From Zhengitettix transpicula (taxonomy: Eukaryota; Arthropoda; Insecta; Orthoptera; Tetrigidae), in the NCBI GenBank assembly GCA_037074705.1, contig CM073591.1:182677432-182741431 (forward strand): a stretch of 64,000 nucleotides of DNA, read 5' to 3'. This document shows, in pieces, positions 11,024 through 23,040 of this stretch. Position 1 is the first letter of the stretch. Each line of letters starts with the position of its first letter. The position numbers and the translations under genes are program-made. A model generated the notes under the pieces. That model saw nothing but the letters and a program-made list of their open reading frames with translations. It was not told where the DNA came from and searched no databases.

Positions 11024-11237
11024 TTTCTCCGTTATTAGCAGAACGTTTTTTCGCGACTACATTCGGATGCACTTCAGTTTTAGCACTATAGTTCTTGATG
11101 CACTACATATGTAGGTCTCTCGCGATTATATTTCTCCGTTATTAGCAGAACGTTTTTTCGCGACTACATTCGGATGCACTTCAGTTTTATCACTATAGTT
11201 CTTGATGCACTACATATGTAGGTCTCTCGCGATTATA
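11024..11237. repeat. 107-bp direct tandem duplication
   Basis: Units 11024-11130 and 11131-11237 begin tttctccgttattagcag and end ctctcgcgattata. They differ at about one position, so the duplication is recent compared with the decayed elements around it. The unit has no coding sense. Confidence 0.95.
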
Positions 11238-12494
11238 TCGTTTGGAACATACCAAATAGCGTTGACTATTGTCCTAGTATTTTGTTATCAAAGCTCTGAA
11301 GTGTCTCCAAATGTGAGTTACTTGCTTAATTTCTATAAGAGAATTATTAATTTTATATTCCGATCATGCTATCCAAAATTAGTAGCGTAGTTTTGCTTTT
11401 TCAGGAAGACCAAACTGTGTGTAACTTCTCGGTTCCCTTTTTAAAAAGCAACTTTATTTGGTGCTATAATAATAATTTCGCTGTTTTACCGGATTTTAAC
11501 AAGGAAAATATGTATCTCTTTATCTGAAGGGTATTGTGGTTGTTTTTTCAGAAAATATAAACCAGAACTGGATAACGCTAAGATTGAAATTATTGTTTTA
11601 TTGTAATAGTGTTTTATTCTCCAATATCTCATAGCATTCAAAAGCAGTCCAAATAATCCACACGCAGATCGCAAGGGTCCAAAATGCAGTCCAGGTCTCT
11701 TTTGCAAAGTGATGAAACTTCTACATTCGTGAATTAACCTTTTTCAATTTTGTAAAAGCCCTTAACGCATCTTTCTGCGATTCACACTACTTCAGCGACA
11801 AAGTTGTAATTTTGTGAAGTTGTAATCTATGCATAAATCACATTTTTCTCTGTAGCTTATAATTTTTTTAAAAAATAACAATAAATAAATTTGTGTTCAT
11901 TGCAACTGGTTGTACGACGTCAGTATCGCACAAAAGTGAACTGTTCAGATACGAGTAGATACATTGTATAGGTAGTTTATGTTCTTCGACAGAATAAAAT
12001 ATATGAGAGAGACAGTAGAATATAACTGGGGAAATATGTAAAGGTCAATTAGCCACTTATTATTTTGTCTAAAAGTGTAAAGATTCATAGTGTGGTAAAT
12101 AATTTATGATAACTTTTAGTGTTAGTGAAGCGAAGCGTTTCATTGAGAAAGTTCCATGTTCGACCCCCTCTCCCCCCCTCCCCCTAAAAAGACCTGTAAG
12201 ATTAATGGAAACTGCCTTAGCCCCGTGACTCTGAAGCAGAAATTTTTCTCACCTGTCGCGTGACAAGAACTCCTGCCTTATTCCAACCATTCATCAAAGT
12301 CGCCAAAAATGTTAGCACAATATAAAACGTTTCTGACGTTTCTTAATTCTCACACTCTACTAAGTAATTCATCACCCTGTTGCGTTTCTAATTTTGTATA
12401 TATTATCTGTGATACATTTAATTCACGATTAAAATATGAACGTCGATTACTTCATTTTGAATATCAGATCAATTGTAATATTATTTAAAACGTT
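11238..12494. other. AT-rich, nothing recognised
   Basis: A pyrimidine-rich tract, mostly C and T, lies at about 12163-12185. Otherwise only short unsupported frames were seen. Confidence 0.45.
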
Positions 12495-12650
12495 TTTGAG
12501 TTTTGTCAACTGACAAGTGCAGTTGTGTCGCTCTAGGCGCTTCTTAGCACCTCACGAAAGGCACAAGCATCCCAGAAACGTTGTGTGGGATTTATATTAC
12601 CCATTTTTGTCTGAATTGGCTATATTTCCTATTCATTATAATATTATTAA
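12495..12650 (+). repeat. Penelope-like 3' tail, copy 2
   Basis: It matches the tail of element 1: gagttttgtcaactgacaag, gttgtgtcgctctaggc, cacctcacgaaaggcacaag, cccagaaacgttgtgtggg, ctgaattggctat. No RT or endonuclease coding precedes it, so this is an isolated 3' end, as expected for severe 5' truncation. Confidence 0.75.
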
Positions 12651-13589
12651 ACATTTTTTTATAAAACTTATCCATCTCTTCAGTTGTACAATTTTGAAAG
12701 ACAGGAACTCAGAACGAAATACGTCATTTATGTAATTCATATCTATATAAATAATTACAAGAAACTTCAGTCCTAAAATAAATTTATTACTAATATTTTA
12801 ATAATAAGAGGAAGAGGACTGGAGATGTATCTTGAGGAGGATGGTTGATTATTGGTAGGATGTCTTTGGCGTTGTTTGTTTTTTTCGTGCGTAAATCCGT
12901 ACACGTGTTAATATTTTGTGATCATTTTCAAGCAGCATCCTGAAAAGGTATGATTCACCTAATTTATTACTATCAGCTGGCGAGACTCCTATACGGTTCA
13001 AGGAAACCAAAACCAGATATCCTTAATTTGATTTAATTTTACGAGAACCAACGGAGAGTTTATTAAAGTTTTGACAAACAAAAAATTAATGGTTTAAAAA
13101 ATAATTCAAATACGTTTTTTCATATATGTTTGCCCAAACGATTGCAAAAGTAGGTCCTACAGATAACCCTATCAATTTCAAATAAATTTATAGCTTCTAT
13201 TTAACCTTCATCAACCAAATGTGCCTTATTCTGAAAAATGACGATTACAGTAAAGATGTGATATAAAAAGAAAAGAAGTAACAGTAGAATTTATTCAAAT
13301 ATAGTTTATATTCCAGGGAAAATGTATCATCTGATTATATGTTGAACGTTTTGATTATTTATTGAACTATGTTTATAATCACATTGGCTGTCGTTTATGA
13401 AAGATGAAAAGTATGCTTCATCGTTGTTGGTGTTACATTAATCCCATATGAAATAGAAAAATTTAGTCAATTATTTTTCTGCTGTGTCATTATTAGCAGT
13501 TGTCACCTAGACCATATCATTTTTCGTACCATTTCAAAACATCATAACATTCTGCACTTTCACTAATGTTTTACTTTTTACGCAGGCCT
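12651..13589. other. AT-rich, nothing recognised
   Basis: No supported frame or repeat. Confidence 0.5.
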
Positions 13590-14010
13590 TAATGCGACAC
13601 GGTACTCGGCTTGCTACTGTGAAGAACTGAAAAGGGGAGACTTGTCTTCTCATGAGTTGAAGTGTAGCTGCGTGGGAGCAGGTGAAAATGTTGCAAATCC
13701 GGCCATTTATTGCTGAATGACGTAGCCAAGCTAGATGGCTGCTGTAGATGACGCACTCTCAGACACGCCCCCTGCTCCAGACCATGAATCGACGATGAGA
13801 TTCATTGTCGGATGCTAATGGCCAATCGCTATTAGCAGAGGGAGCGACGCAGAGTCCTCAGTTCACGTCCCAGCTCCAGCACGTGAATGAAACATGGCCG
13901 CTGAGCGCGACGCGGAGGTTCTGCTGCTATTCACAGCCCCAGAGCAAACGCGAGGCAATGAAAATGTCTGCAATTATTACAGAAAGAATGTAGGACACAA
14001 GGCTATGCAA
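13590..14010. promoter_or_regulatory. GC-rich island 2
   Basis: The island contains a CCAAT core (ggccaatcgc) enclosed by the exact 7-bp inverted pair TGCTAAT (13813-13819) and ATTAGCA (13831-13837). An ATGAATC..GATTCAT pair lies just upstream. Two 62-codon plus-strand frames overlap here and match nothing known. TAAT cores are homeodomain-type sites, so an enhancer-like role is plausible but unproven. Confidence 0.3.
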
Positions 14011-15979
14011 GGTACACATAGATGGCTTTCCAAGACCTTCCTCTTATTCAAGATCAACTGCGAGCAACGATGTAATATGTAGCAATGTTTGTTGCATCAA
14101 CGCTGAAAGCCAGCGTGGGACCTTGATGAATGCATTCCCGATGCAAAAAAGGATTTTTATAAAACCCTTTTTTCCTTTTGGAATACGTTATAATTTATTA
14201 GTGTTTGATATCACAATAATTCACAGTTTTCCTCCATATACTGTCGGTTTTCTGAGAACTCATTGTAAGTATTGCCTGAGCGTACAAGTTTATCATGTAT
14301 ACCGTAAAATAAATATATTTACTTTATAATTTTTTAAGAGTGGGCATATTGTTTGCTGAAGGCTTATTCAATATAATTTTTTACCAATTGTTTAGCACCG
14401 TTATTTTTAGCCCGATATTCGTCTTCAAGATTTCTATTTTTCTGCGTGGACTTCTTTCTCACCCATCACATATTACACTATGAATAGATAACAGTTCATT
14501 TTTTGTCTATACCTTAAATAGTTCGTAGACTTAAAAATAGATACAACTTCGATCAACATATAATCAAAATGTAGTGTGTAAATATATCTTATGATCCTAT
14601 ACGAAGGGGATCTTTGTAGCCTTCTAAAAAAAATGCAAAACTATTTACGAAGGATCTTAAATAATACAAGGAAATACAATTAATACAAGGGACCGAGAAA
14701 TTTTAATAGTAACTAGAAAACGTGGTAAAAGTCTACGAAATTGTCGTCCATTTAAATCATGTAACCTTAGTACTGCTGAATTATGAGTTTATGCTTCGAA
14801 TAAATGAGTAATGAGCAATTAGAACCAAACACTTGAGGGAATTGTAAATAATGTGTAAGTAGCAGACAGGAGGATGAACCTTCCTTCTTCTTTGGCGCTA
14901 CAATCCGCGACTACCAGACTGTCATCTTCCATGACACATTCCGGATGTATTGGAGTGGCACGTGGTCAGCGTACCGATTCTCATTAGGCTTTAACCCCTT
15001 TTTTCCTGGCCATGACGAGCAAACATCCATGCCCATGCCCGTATTTGCATTTTCTATCTCTGTGATGCGAGGTGGTAAAGATTGCATATCAAAGTATAAA
15101 GAGTATAAGGAGGAAATCTGAAACATGTTCAAACGCTTTGGATGTAACCATCATTCCAATTCTGATCTTGCATACACAGACACTTTAATGGGCTCATATC
15201 TCAGACCTTTTCTGTCAACACTTTTTATTTTCCATTCTCTGCCTGATTTATTCCTTTCGTCTTTCGTAATGCTCCTGACATTTGTATAAATTTTAATTGT
15301 CTTCGTCACGTACGATCTCTTGGTTTCAGTTCATGTTCCTCTTATATCTATTCCAAAGTGTTCCGAACTGAAGAAATTTTCATATCTGGGTCCCCTGTTC
15401 CGGATACATACTTTCAGAAATGTCGGTAAAATACAATTGTAATTTTCCTTAAGTTTGTTAATCAGAAAACCCATGGAGGTCACTATATTTGTACGTAATG
15501 TGTATTGATAGCCGCTGATTTTTACATTATTTAACTTGCATTAATTTTAAAATACCTTTATTAATGTTAAATATGTTTGTTTTGATACCTGTGAATTATT
15601 TTTTTACACTTCTTTGAATCTAAATGTAAATTTTATTACAATATGTGATATTTATTGTAACAATTTTTTAATTATTTAAATTAGTTTAACTGTAGTATTG
15701 AATTAATTCTGCTTATAATTAAGTTCAAAAACATTTTTGTATTCCATAGATTTTGGGTCGAAACGTTGAATTTATTTTTGTATTTATAATTTCATTGGAG
15801 ATGTAAACCACAAATTTTAACTGTTGTTTAAATATACAATTTTTTCACTAAATTATTTATTTTAAATTAATGACAGATAAATATTAATTTAGTATGTATT
15901 TTACTAATATATAAGAAATTATGCAAACTCAAATTAAAAAAATACACCTATGTAATTTGTAATTAACTACGGTTCATAT

Positions 15980-15980
<1 letters not shown>
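14011..15980. other. No recognised feature
   Basis: 14880-15420 is less AT-rich than its flanks and may be an old element, but I could not match it to a family. The rest is AT-rich. Confidence 0.4.
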
Positions 15981-15981
<1 letters not shown>

Positions 15982-16046
<65 letters not shown>

Positions 16047-16050
16047 GTCT
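15982..16050. repeat. (CT)n microsatellite
   Basis: About 30 uninterrupted TC units end in two gtct units. Confidence 0.99.
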
Positions 16051-17519
16051 ATGAGTGTGATAAAAATTCAGTATTGAACGCAATCAAGAAAAATATGAAA
16101 AATAATTTAATATTATATTATATGTTGAAGTATTTAAAAATCAACAAATAATATGTTGTACTAGTATTTCAGGTCTCTTAATTGCATATATCTGTTTGTC
16201 GTTCATAGTCTATTATTCCGGTTATTTGTATGCGAAGTGAGGAACACAAGAACGTAGGCTACAACGAAACCGAAATCACGTTACGTCATATAACTGAGGA
16301 GACGATACTTGGTAGGAGACAATGGGGGAAAGTTAATAGGTACTAAATCAGGAATGATGGACACAATAGCGCCAGTGGAAACTACATCGCGAAGAAACGT
16401 TTCCGAAAAATTCATGAGTACAGATTATTCGTAAAAAAATTCATTGAATAATAGATCGGTATTCAGGTATTCAAGAAATTGAAACAAAGGCAGCTGACGG
16501 TAATGTGAATGTTGATACGTTTTGAAACACCATATACGCACTGCAGAGACATATTCTTCACGTTTGCTGAACATGCTTACGAATATAACTTTACTTATAG
16601 GGAAACGGCGGATGAAACTGAACATAGAACGCAAGTAATCTTTAAATGTAACTCATTAATTGTTCAGAGACTCTTTTAGCTGTTTTAATGCGATTTGGAT
16701 TCCGTATATAAATGTACTGAAATGATTCCTTGACATTTAACTGAGGTTCCTATAATGTATTATGAGTTATCATCATATACGTTTGGTTTCAATTCCAAAG
16801 CATTTCAATGCCCAGAAATATTAACCACCTTTCAGACTTCAGATGACGAAATTTGCGGCTAGGAAAATTACGCGGGTAAGTTTATTTACTGATTGACCCT
16901 GGAATTAAAACTACCTAGCATTTATCACTCTCTGAAATAACTAAGTCAGATTTATAGTTACTGTCATCTTCATTCATTTTAGAAAAAAAGGAATACTGTT
17001 CCATACATGTAGACCTTAGTAAAACTGACTGGTAAGATCGTTAACACAACTAAGATATTCCATTTTACCATTCGCAGTTTATATCTTGGATAGCTTGACC
17101 ACTACTTACTAATCAACAGAGAAGCATGTAATTTTATTGAAATAAATTATTTTAACTCTAATTTAAGTAAGGTATGTGCGTTCCTGTCAGCAACCAGGCC
17201 TATCTAAAATTGATTTTTTGCCTACTATAATATCAATTCGGTAAGTTTAAGTAAAATTAATTATCACGGTGATTACAATAAGTAATTATTGCGAAGTGGT
17301 GACAGGAAACAACACAAATTTTGTTGATTTTTTATAAACTACAGATTTTATTATTTCTTGTTTATAGTCGCGTAATTGGCGATTTTCCATAACTATTACA
17401 TGAAATTATCAGATTTGATTAATATTATATATACATATTACTCTTAACTCTTAATTAATCGTCTAATTAGATTACAATGCCAGTTTCTTTACTAAACTTT
17501 AAAAGGTTATTTATTCCCG
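16051..17519. other. AT-rich, nothing recognised
   Basis: No supported frame or repeat. Confidence 0.5.
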
Positions 17520-18330
17520 CTGCTAAGGTGCATATCTCCCTTCTTGTGTATTTCTTAATTGTCGATCTTCTAATCCTGTCGTGCTTTGGGCAGTCGTAGA
17601 GGACATGCTGGATCGTCCGGGCAGCCTTGCATAAGGTTGCGGTGACATAGAAAAGAGATATGAGTGTGCGAGGTTAGAGTGGAGAGTTCTTATCCTAGTA
17701 ACAGTCACTTTGTCTCCGTGATAGATTGCCAGCGTAGGTTATTTTCTTGAAGTTGTCACCTGCCTTATGAAATATTCTTTCATTCCTTCCTCTTCTACAC
17801 TTGTACCGTTTTTCCTCCAGAATTCTGGATACACTTGTCTCCCGTCCTTTTTAGTGTTGTGTCTATACTGCTGTTCGGATGCCTCCATCGTAGCACTGTT
17901 ATCTCCATCTTGTCTCTGTGTACAGGTATCCGTCCTATCGTTATCTTATTATTGCTTTTTAGGATTGTTTCTTCGATTTTATTGACGGTACCATTTGGGT
18001 TGTTTATTATATTTACTGCAGCCAGAGAGTCATTTATTATATTATTTTATTTGGTTCTTCTATGTATACTATCGTTGCCATATATGTCATATATTTCGCC
18101 GTAGTTATTGATGCGTTGCTATTTATGTATACACTACTTGCAAACTCATTCGAAAAGTATAGTGCAGTCAACTCCGTATTGCTGTAGGTAACTTGTAGTT
18201 TTCCAGTGGGGTCTTAAGCTCCATCTCCGAGTTCATATTCTCCATGCTCTTTGATCCCATCCTGTCGAGGGAAGTGTCTATTGGTAGTTCATGGAATTTC
18301 CATGGCGGTATCTTTGGAGTATGGTCTATT
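17520..18330 (-). pseudogene. Non-LTR retrotransposon RNase H relic (Jockey/R1 type)
   Basis: Minus-strand translation, shifting frame, gives PPWKFHELPID-like text near 18300, then NDSLAAV near 18030, where RNase H has its catalytic DS. Further on it gives QHVLYDCPKHD near 17600, the usual C-terminal Cys/His end of Jockey- and R1-type ORF2 proteins. The order and spacing fit the RNase H end of such an ORF2. Stops and frameshifts make it dead, and the RT domain is absent. Confidence 0.65.
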
Positions 18331-18569
18331 TCCGGGAAAACCGTATTTTATTTCTTTAAGAGTGTTTTTAGCGTAGTGTGAAAACGATTAGGATCTATGG
18401 AAGAGTGGATGCTTGTTCTCTAATGTATATCTTGATGTTTACATTTATACTGGCTATAAGTATGTAAATAAGACGAATGATGCACATTTAAAAGTATACT
18501 ATAACGATGAATCTTTTAGTATGAAACATAACATGGCATATCTACAATATTTTGAGAATTCTAAGTAAA
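18331..18569. other. AT-rich, nothing recognised
   Basis: No supported feature. Confidence 0.5.
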
Positions 18570-18930
18570 TAATAATGAAGGGCCGGAGTGTGCAGACGGG
18601 ACCACCAGGAGCCCGGCGCCGGACTCAAAGCTGGAATCCCGCCCGATGAAGATCGTGCGGCCGGCGTCTATGTAAATGAGGTGGATTCCGAGCAAATTCC
18701 GTCTCTAAACTGGGGAAAAACGACCACAGCTGACAAAAAAAGGGGAGAATGGATGTGAGCAGGAAGACGAAAACGGGGGAGTCGTGAGGAAAAAAACTTG
18801 TACGTTGGTGAGCTATCTGAAGAGTCAATCAGGTAATGATATGTCTGGGGTGTGGCCAGTCGTGCGTCCCTCGTACTCATCGCTACCTCACTTAGCGACC
18901 TTCTCACTAATGCATGGCGCCATCAGCTAC
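18570..18930. promoter_or_regulatory. GC-rich island 3, possible minus-strand exon
   Basis: The 18570-18680 part is very GC-rich. On the minus strand a pyrimidine tract (gtttttcccc) ends in cagtttag at about 18706. It is followed by an open frame reading GIHLIYIDAGRTIFIGRDSS, then FESGAGLLVVPSAHSGP, to a stop after the island. That arrangement resembles an intron 3' end and an exon, but the peptide matches no family I recognise. A regulatory island is an equal alternative. Confidence 0.25.
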
Positions 18931-19058
18931 GAATACGACCAAATTACATTCAAATTTTACACAATAATTCAATTGTTAGATTATGAAGTCCAAATTGTAT
19001 TTGTGTTGCGTAGAACTAAAATACATTTTTTATTATATTAAAATAAATTGCAGGGTCG

Positions 19059-19081
19059 TATATATATATATATATATATAT
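19059..19081. repeat. (TA)n microsatellite
   Basis: About 11 TA units. Confidence 0.98.
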
Positions 19082-19700
19082 GTAGTTGAGAATGGAACTA
19101 AGACAAGAAATACGTCAGCTAAGTGAATCAAGGACCACTACCTGGATATATGAGATCATAGGGAACTACAATGTGTATAAGCTGATTCAAACAGAACTGA
19201 AGATTAGACGTTTATGCGTCTAAAGACGGATGATTGCCATTGACAGGCTAAAGAATAATATTGAGAAATGAGAGAATGGGAAGTATTGATTCCCGATGTA
19301 CTACAAAAATTGTATGATTGTTAACCGATAAAAATTGAAGGATATATAAAATACTATTGTTTTCCTAAATAATCATTAGAACATACATAAGTGTCTACCG
19401 TTGCAAAAGTCTCAATCAGGTGCCTTGTCTACAAAATTTCCGAATAAGTAACAAATATGTAAATAGTGTGTCCAGTTCTCCCCTTTTGGTTTTCTTTTCC
19501 TGCCTCTGCTTTCTGTTTTAGTAAATATCTATGACGACAGGAGATGAATACCAGGAAGTGATAAGTGTTGTGTGCGTGTATCTTAAAGAAAGTGTGTATA
19601 GATGTGAACAGAGCCTTATTGATTTGAACTTTTTTGCGTAAGTTATTAATTATTAATATTCATTCATTTTATATGTAATTTGTCTATTGTATTTAGAAAC
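19082..19700. other. No recognised feature
   Basis: AT-rich, with a C/T-rich patch near 19480-19520 and no supported frame. Confidence 0.45.
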
Positions 19701-19795
19701 TTATTTATTATATATGTACTTATGTAACATTTGTAACAAATCCTATTTTCTCATAAGAGGGCTATTGAAGAATAAATCTATCTATCTATTTAAAA
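19701..19795 (+). repeat. Possible non-LTR element 3' end
   Basis: ataagagggctattgaagaa is followed by aataaatc and a short (tatc)n run, ending where Helitron-like sequence begins. A polyadenylation signal plus a short tandem tail is common at the 3' ends of insect non-LTR elements. No body is recognisable upstream. Confidence 0.25.
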
Positions 19796-20345
19796 AATTT
19801 GAAAATACTATCTGGAGGATCGCTATCTACCTCACTGACCCCTTAAAATTATCTTTGGACAAAAATATCGGTCGTTTTAACATTCTTGAAAATTTCCACC
19901 ACCGCCCCTCGGGATTAAACAGTGCGTTGAATGTCATAATTAAACTCAGCGACTTCCATAAGCCCGGATTCGGCTCCAATCTCGGTTCTTTTCGGTATTG
20001 TTGTGGAAAGCCCCTCCACCGCTACTCCTAAGGATGCTCCCCTCGCATGCCGAAAGAGGTTGAAATCATACACAAAAACACAGTGAGAAACAATATCAAT
20101 CTCAGTGACCCAGAAAAATATCTATTCGGCGCAAATATCTGCCGTTTGAGCATATTTGAAAATTTCCATCCCGGTCACCCCTACTGCGGGAGGGACGCGT
20201 GTCTTACCCCCACACTGTTTGTTTCCGGTTTTAAAGGAACATCTACACGAAATTTGGTCAAAATTTTCTCCACGAGTGTACATTTCTATGCGGAGCATAC
20301 ACAAAAACGTCTATTCTATTTAGTAGTAGAAGTAGTAGAAGAAGA
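19796..20345 (-). mobile_element. Helitron-like family B copy
   Basis: It matches 44265-44998 and 52366-52783: taattaaactcagcgac near 19940, ggcgcaaatatctgccg near 20130, gtttgtttccggtttt near 20218, and aatttggtcaaaattttctc near 20255. Another family B 5'-half precedes it (19850-19920), so it is a partial tandem. The TC end is towards the right, but its exact border is eroded. Frames of 114 and 103 codons here are by-products. Confidence 0.7.
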
Positions 20346-20823
20346 AGAATATTATTAACTTCACAGAAGTATAAAAGCGCCAATGATCGACCATCAATAA
20401 AAAACAGCCACTTACAAGGTGTGCCGATTTAAATATATATTACATATAATTTATGTTATTGTTATAAATATTCTCGCAAGTTAAATAAAAATTGTAGTAC
20501 AATTGTGTCTTATTTTAAAATGTTTTAATTGTATTTTTTATATCGGTTAATTGAAGATTTTCAACTAAAAAGATTTTTTCGAATGTTTCAATTTCCCACA
20601 TTAGAAGTTTCATATTCATCTATTTTGAAGTTTTATGTGTAACGTAGGTTGCGACCATTGTTTCTTAAATGTCCTCCTACAATTCACTGTTTTCATGGCT
20701 CCATGTTATTCTAAGAGACAAACATTATGCTACTGCATTAGCGTTAATTCAGTTTTGTCTCACAATAGATAGACTGGTGTCCAAGTTGTTCTGACATCTA
20801 TCGGAAATATTTCGCACAGTTAC
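20346..20823. other. AT-rich, nothing recognised
   Basis: A (GAA)n-like patch at 20336-20348 is the only pattern at its left edge. Confidence 0.5.
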
Positions 20824-20826
20824 AGA

Positions 20827-21385
20827 GTGTCTGCCCTTTTTTTTAGGGTAACAGGCTACATGAGGGTAATCCACATGGTGGCAACTCCACTTTAATAGCA
20901 TAGGAAGGGAATTGAAAGGGGGGATGCAATAGGGTAGAGGAAGGTAGCCAAGGGTTAACTAGGGCCCCCGGGCTATGGTTTAAGGATCCTACCCGGTAAT
21001 TCAAATAAAAGTGATGCAGGGAAAACCATACAAAAACCCACATCAGGTAGGTCGTGCATATGGTACTTGTCCCACGCCCTTCCGATGGCGGGAGAGGAGT
21101 TTTCTGTGCGGTCGCAGCTTTGCTCTCGCCGTGCCTTGACCAGTTTATAAGGCAGCTGGCCGACTATTCCAATGGGAATAGCGGACAACTCTTACCGTAT
21201 GCCCAAGGTCTGTGACCTCGGAACATACACCTCTCAGAACAGGCCGAGGTGCCTCGGCTGGTGGGATCCTTAGTTCAAAAACGGAGAGGAAAAGGCATCC
21301 CCAAAGGTAGCCCCTTCGTATCTCTCCTACAAGTTTCTGCCTGCGAGAGAATAACCCTCGCAGTCGAGTGCGCTCGTGTCTGCCC
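20827..21385 (-). mobile_element. Retroposon R, near full-length, with TSD
   Basis: The element is 20837-21375 on the minus strand with a T8-T9 tail. The duplication gtgtctgccc lies at 20827-20836 and 21376-21385. The 5' end carries the ctgcgag..ctcgcag hairpin (about 21341-21363). The internal hairpin is CTATTCC..GGAATAG at 21164-21181, the A-T form. Confidence 0.85.
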
Positions 21386-21407
21386 ACTAATAACTATTAA
21401 TTTCGTG

Positions 21408-21927
21408 AGCTACTGCTATCACAAGCCTGCGAGAGAATTCTCCTGAGAGTTCTGAAGGATGCTACCTTAACATCCCTCTGATTTTTTGAACTGAGGTTCC
21501 CACATGCCGAGGTACCTCGGCCTGATTTGAGAGGTGTATATTCCAGGGTCGCAGACTTTGGGCGTACGGTAAGAGTTGTTCGCTATTCCCATTGGAATAG
21601 TCGGCCAGCCTCCTCCTAAACTGGTCGAGGCACGGTGATGGGAAAGCTGCGATCCCACAGAAAACCCCTCTCCCGCCATCGGAAGGACGTTGGACAAGTA
21701 CCAATGCCCAACCAACCTGATGCAGGTTTTCCTAGGGTTTTCCCTTCATCACTTTTAGGTGAATTTCCGGGTAGGATCCTTAAACCATAGCACGGGGACC
21801 TAGTTAACCCTTGGTTACCTTGCTTTACCTTTCCGCATCCCCCTTTCACTCCTTTTCCTATGCTATAAGTGGAGAGTTGCCACTATGTGGATTACGCTAT
21901 ACATAGCCTGTGTACACCTAAAAAAAG
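21408..21927 (+). mobile_element. Retroposon R, opposite orientation
   Basis: It starts with a decayed cctgcgagagaat 5' hairpin and ends tagcctgtgtacacctaaaaaaa. The hairpin CTATTCC..GGAATAG is at 21583-21600. It stands head to head with the previous copy, 30 bases apart. No convincing duplication was found around it. Confidence 0.8.
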
Positions 21928-22199
21928 ATAATTCTATAATATGTACTATCAATAGAATCTGCAGTTTTTATGCCAAAGTGTCCCACAACGTTGAAGCACG
22001 GTATGGATGCAGTTGTGCCTCGAATTAGAACTATTTTAATTCTGCAAATAAAAACGTCTAAGAGGGGATTATTCGTACGTAATTGTTTATTCTTCAAACA
22101 CTTTCACAAATCGTAAGTCAAATTTAATCCCGTTTGACGAATAATACTCCCTAGTTTTAAGAAATTATTGAAATAGTATCGTGTGTATTTAAATGGCGA
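21928..22199. other. AT-rich, nothing recognised
   Basis: No supported feature. Confidence 0.5.
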
Positions 22200-23040
22200 A
22201 GTTGATTTTGCGAAAGTAAATTCTTTCGCGAGTACTTGTGTATCGGACCACCCGCGCGGCGCTACCAGAGCTTTCTTATTTTATTTTGACCTTCCTGCGA
22301 GGCAGGAGGTGCCTTAAGAATCGACGCATTCCTCGCCCAAAGTGAACTAATTATACGTAGGCAGTTTATAAAGCTAGCCGGGCGGTGACATGGTCGTCCC
22401 TTTCCAGATTACAAGATAGCGCCCGATCCTGGTAGGGGAATGCGCGCCGACCAATTGTAAAATGTCCCCTACACAATCTCTCCGTGTTAGCAATGTTCTC
22501 CTACAAATGTCCCCTCCGCCACACCGAACACTCAGTTTCCCCGGGTGCGCCCTTTTTACTTTATTTCGTTTCCTCGTCTCCGATCAGATAAAGTCCCTGG
22601 AGTAAGAGAGAGGGAGCTGCTCAAAAGAGGCCTCCCGACAGAAACAGATACAAGACAAAAGGCTTTTTCTTGTGGGCCGGGCCGCTATCACTGTCCCCTT
22701 TCGCCCTGGAGAGCGTTCGGTTTTTTCGGCACGTCCCGTGATTAACGATCTCCGCAACTGTTTTTTCGAGTCCTGGCGCCACGACTGGCTCACGTCGCCG
22801 GAGCCAAGGGGCCGAGGTTCAACCCCGACCTCGGGTCGCCTTATCTGCCCACTCCCGTTTAATGGAATTGTTAGTCGGATCCTCCCGAAGGCTAATTAAA
22901 ACGATGATCGTCGGCTCTTGTAAGGGTCTCACGCACGGGACGGAGGAGCTGTCGTATCCCAGGCAATGGAGCGGAAACAAGCATTGATGGTGACCAACGT
23001 GTTGATAGCATCGTGTCGACCGAACTATCAAATCATTTAA
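22200..23040. promoter_or_regulatory. GC-rich island 4, the largest
   Basis: About 840 bp with dense CpG in AT-rich surroundings. It holds a 7-bp perfect hairpin CCGAGGT..ACCTCGG at 22812-22834, a GATA-type cttatctg, and two homeodomain-type cores (tttaatgg, ctaattaa) near 22860-22900. Frames of 66-75 codons run on both strands, which suggests GC content rather than coding. Neither a known exon nor a repeat was recognised. A CpG-island promoter or enhancer is the best guess. Confidence 0.35.

Noticed and set aside
17767..18104. Two hydrophobic plus-strand frames that look like membrane proteins
   Set aside because: They are antisense to a non-LTR RNase H relic; hydrophobicity comes from the complementary strand's AT-rich codons.
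18784..19041. 85-codon plus-strand frame
   Set aside because: No domain; overlaps the GC island edge and runs into AT-rich sequence with phenylalanine/leucine/isoleucine composition.
22785..22834. Possible tRNA (B-box-like GGTTCAACCCC)
   Set aside because: The arm folds as a 7-bp stem with a 9-nt loop, not a tRNA T arm, and no anticodon arm exists at the right distance.
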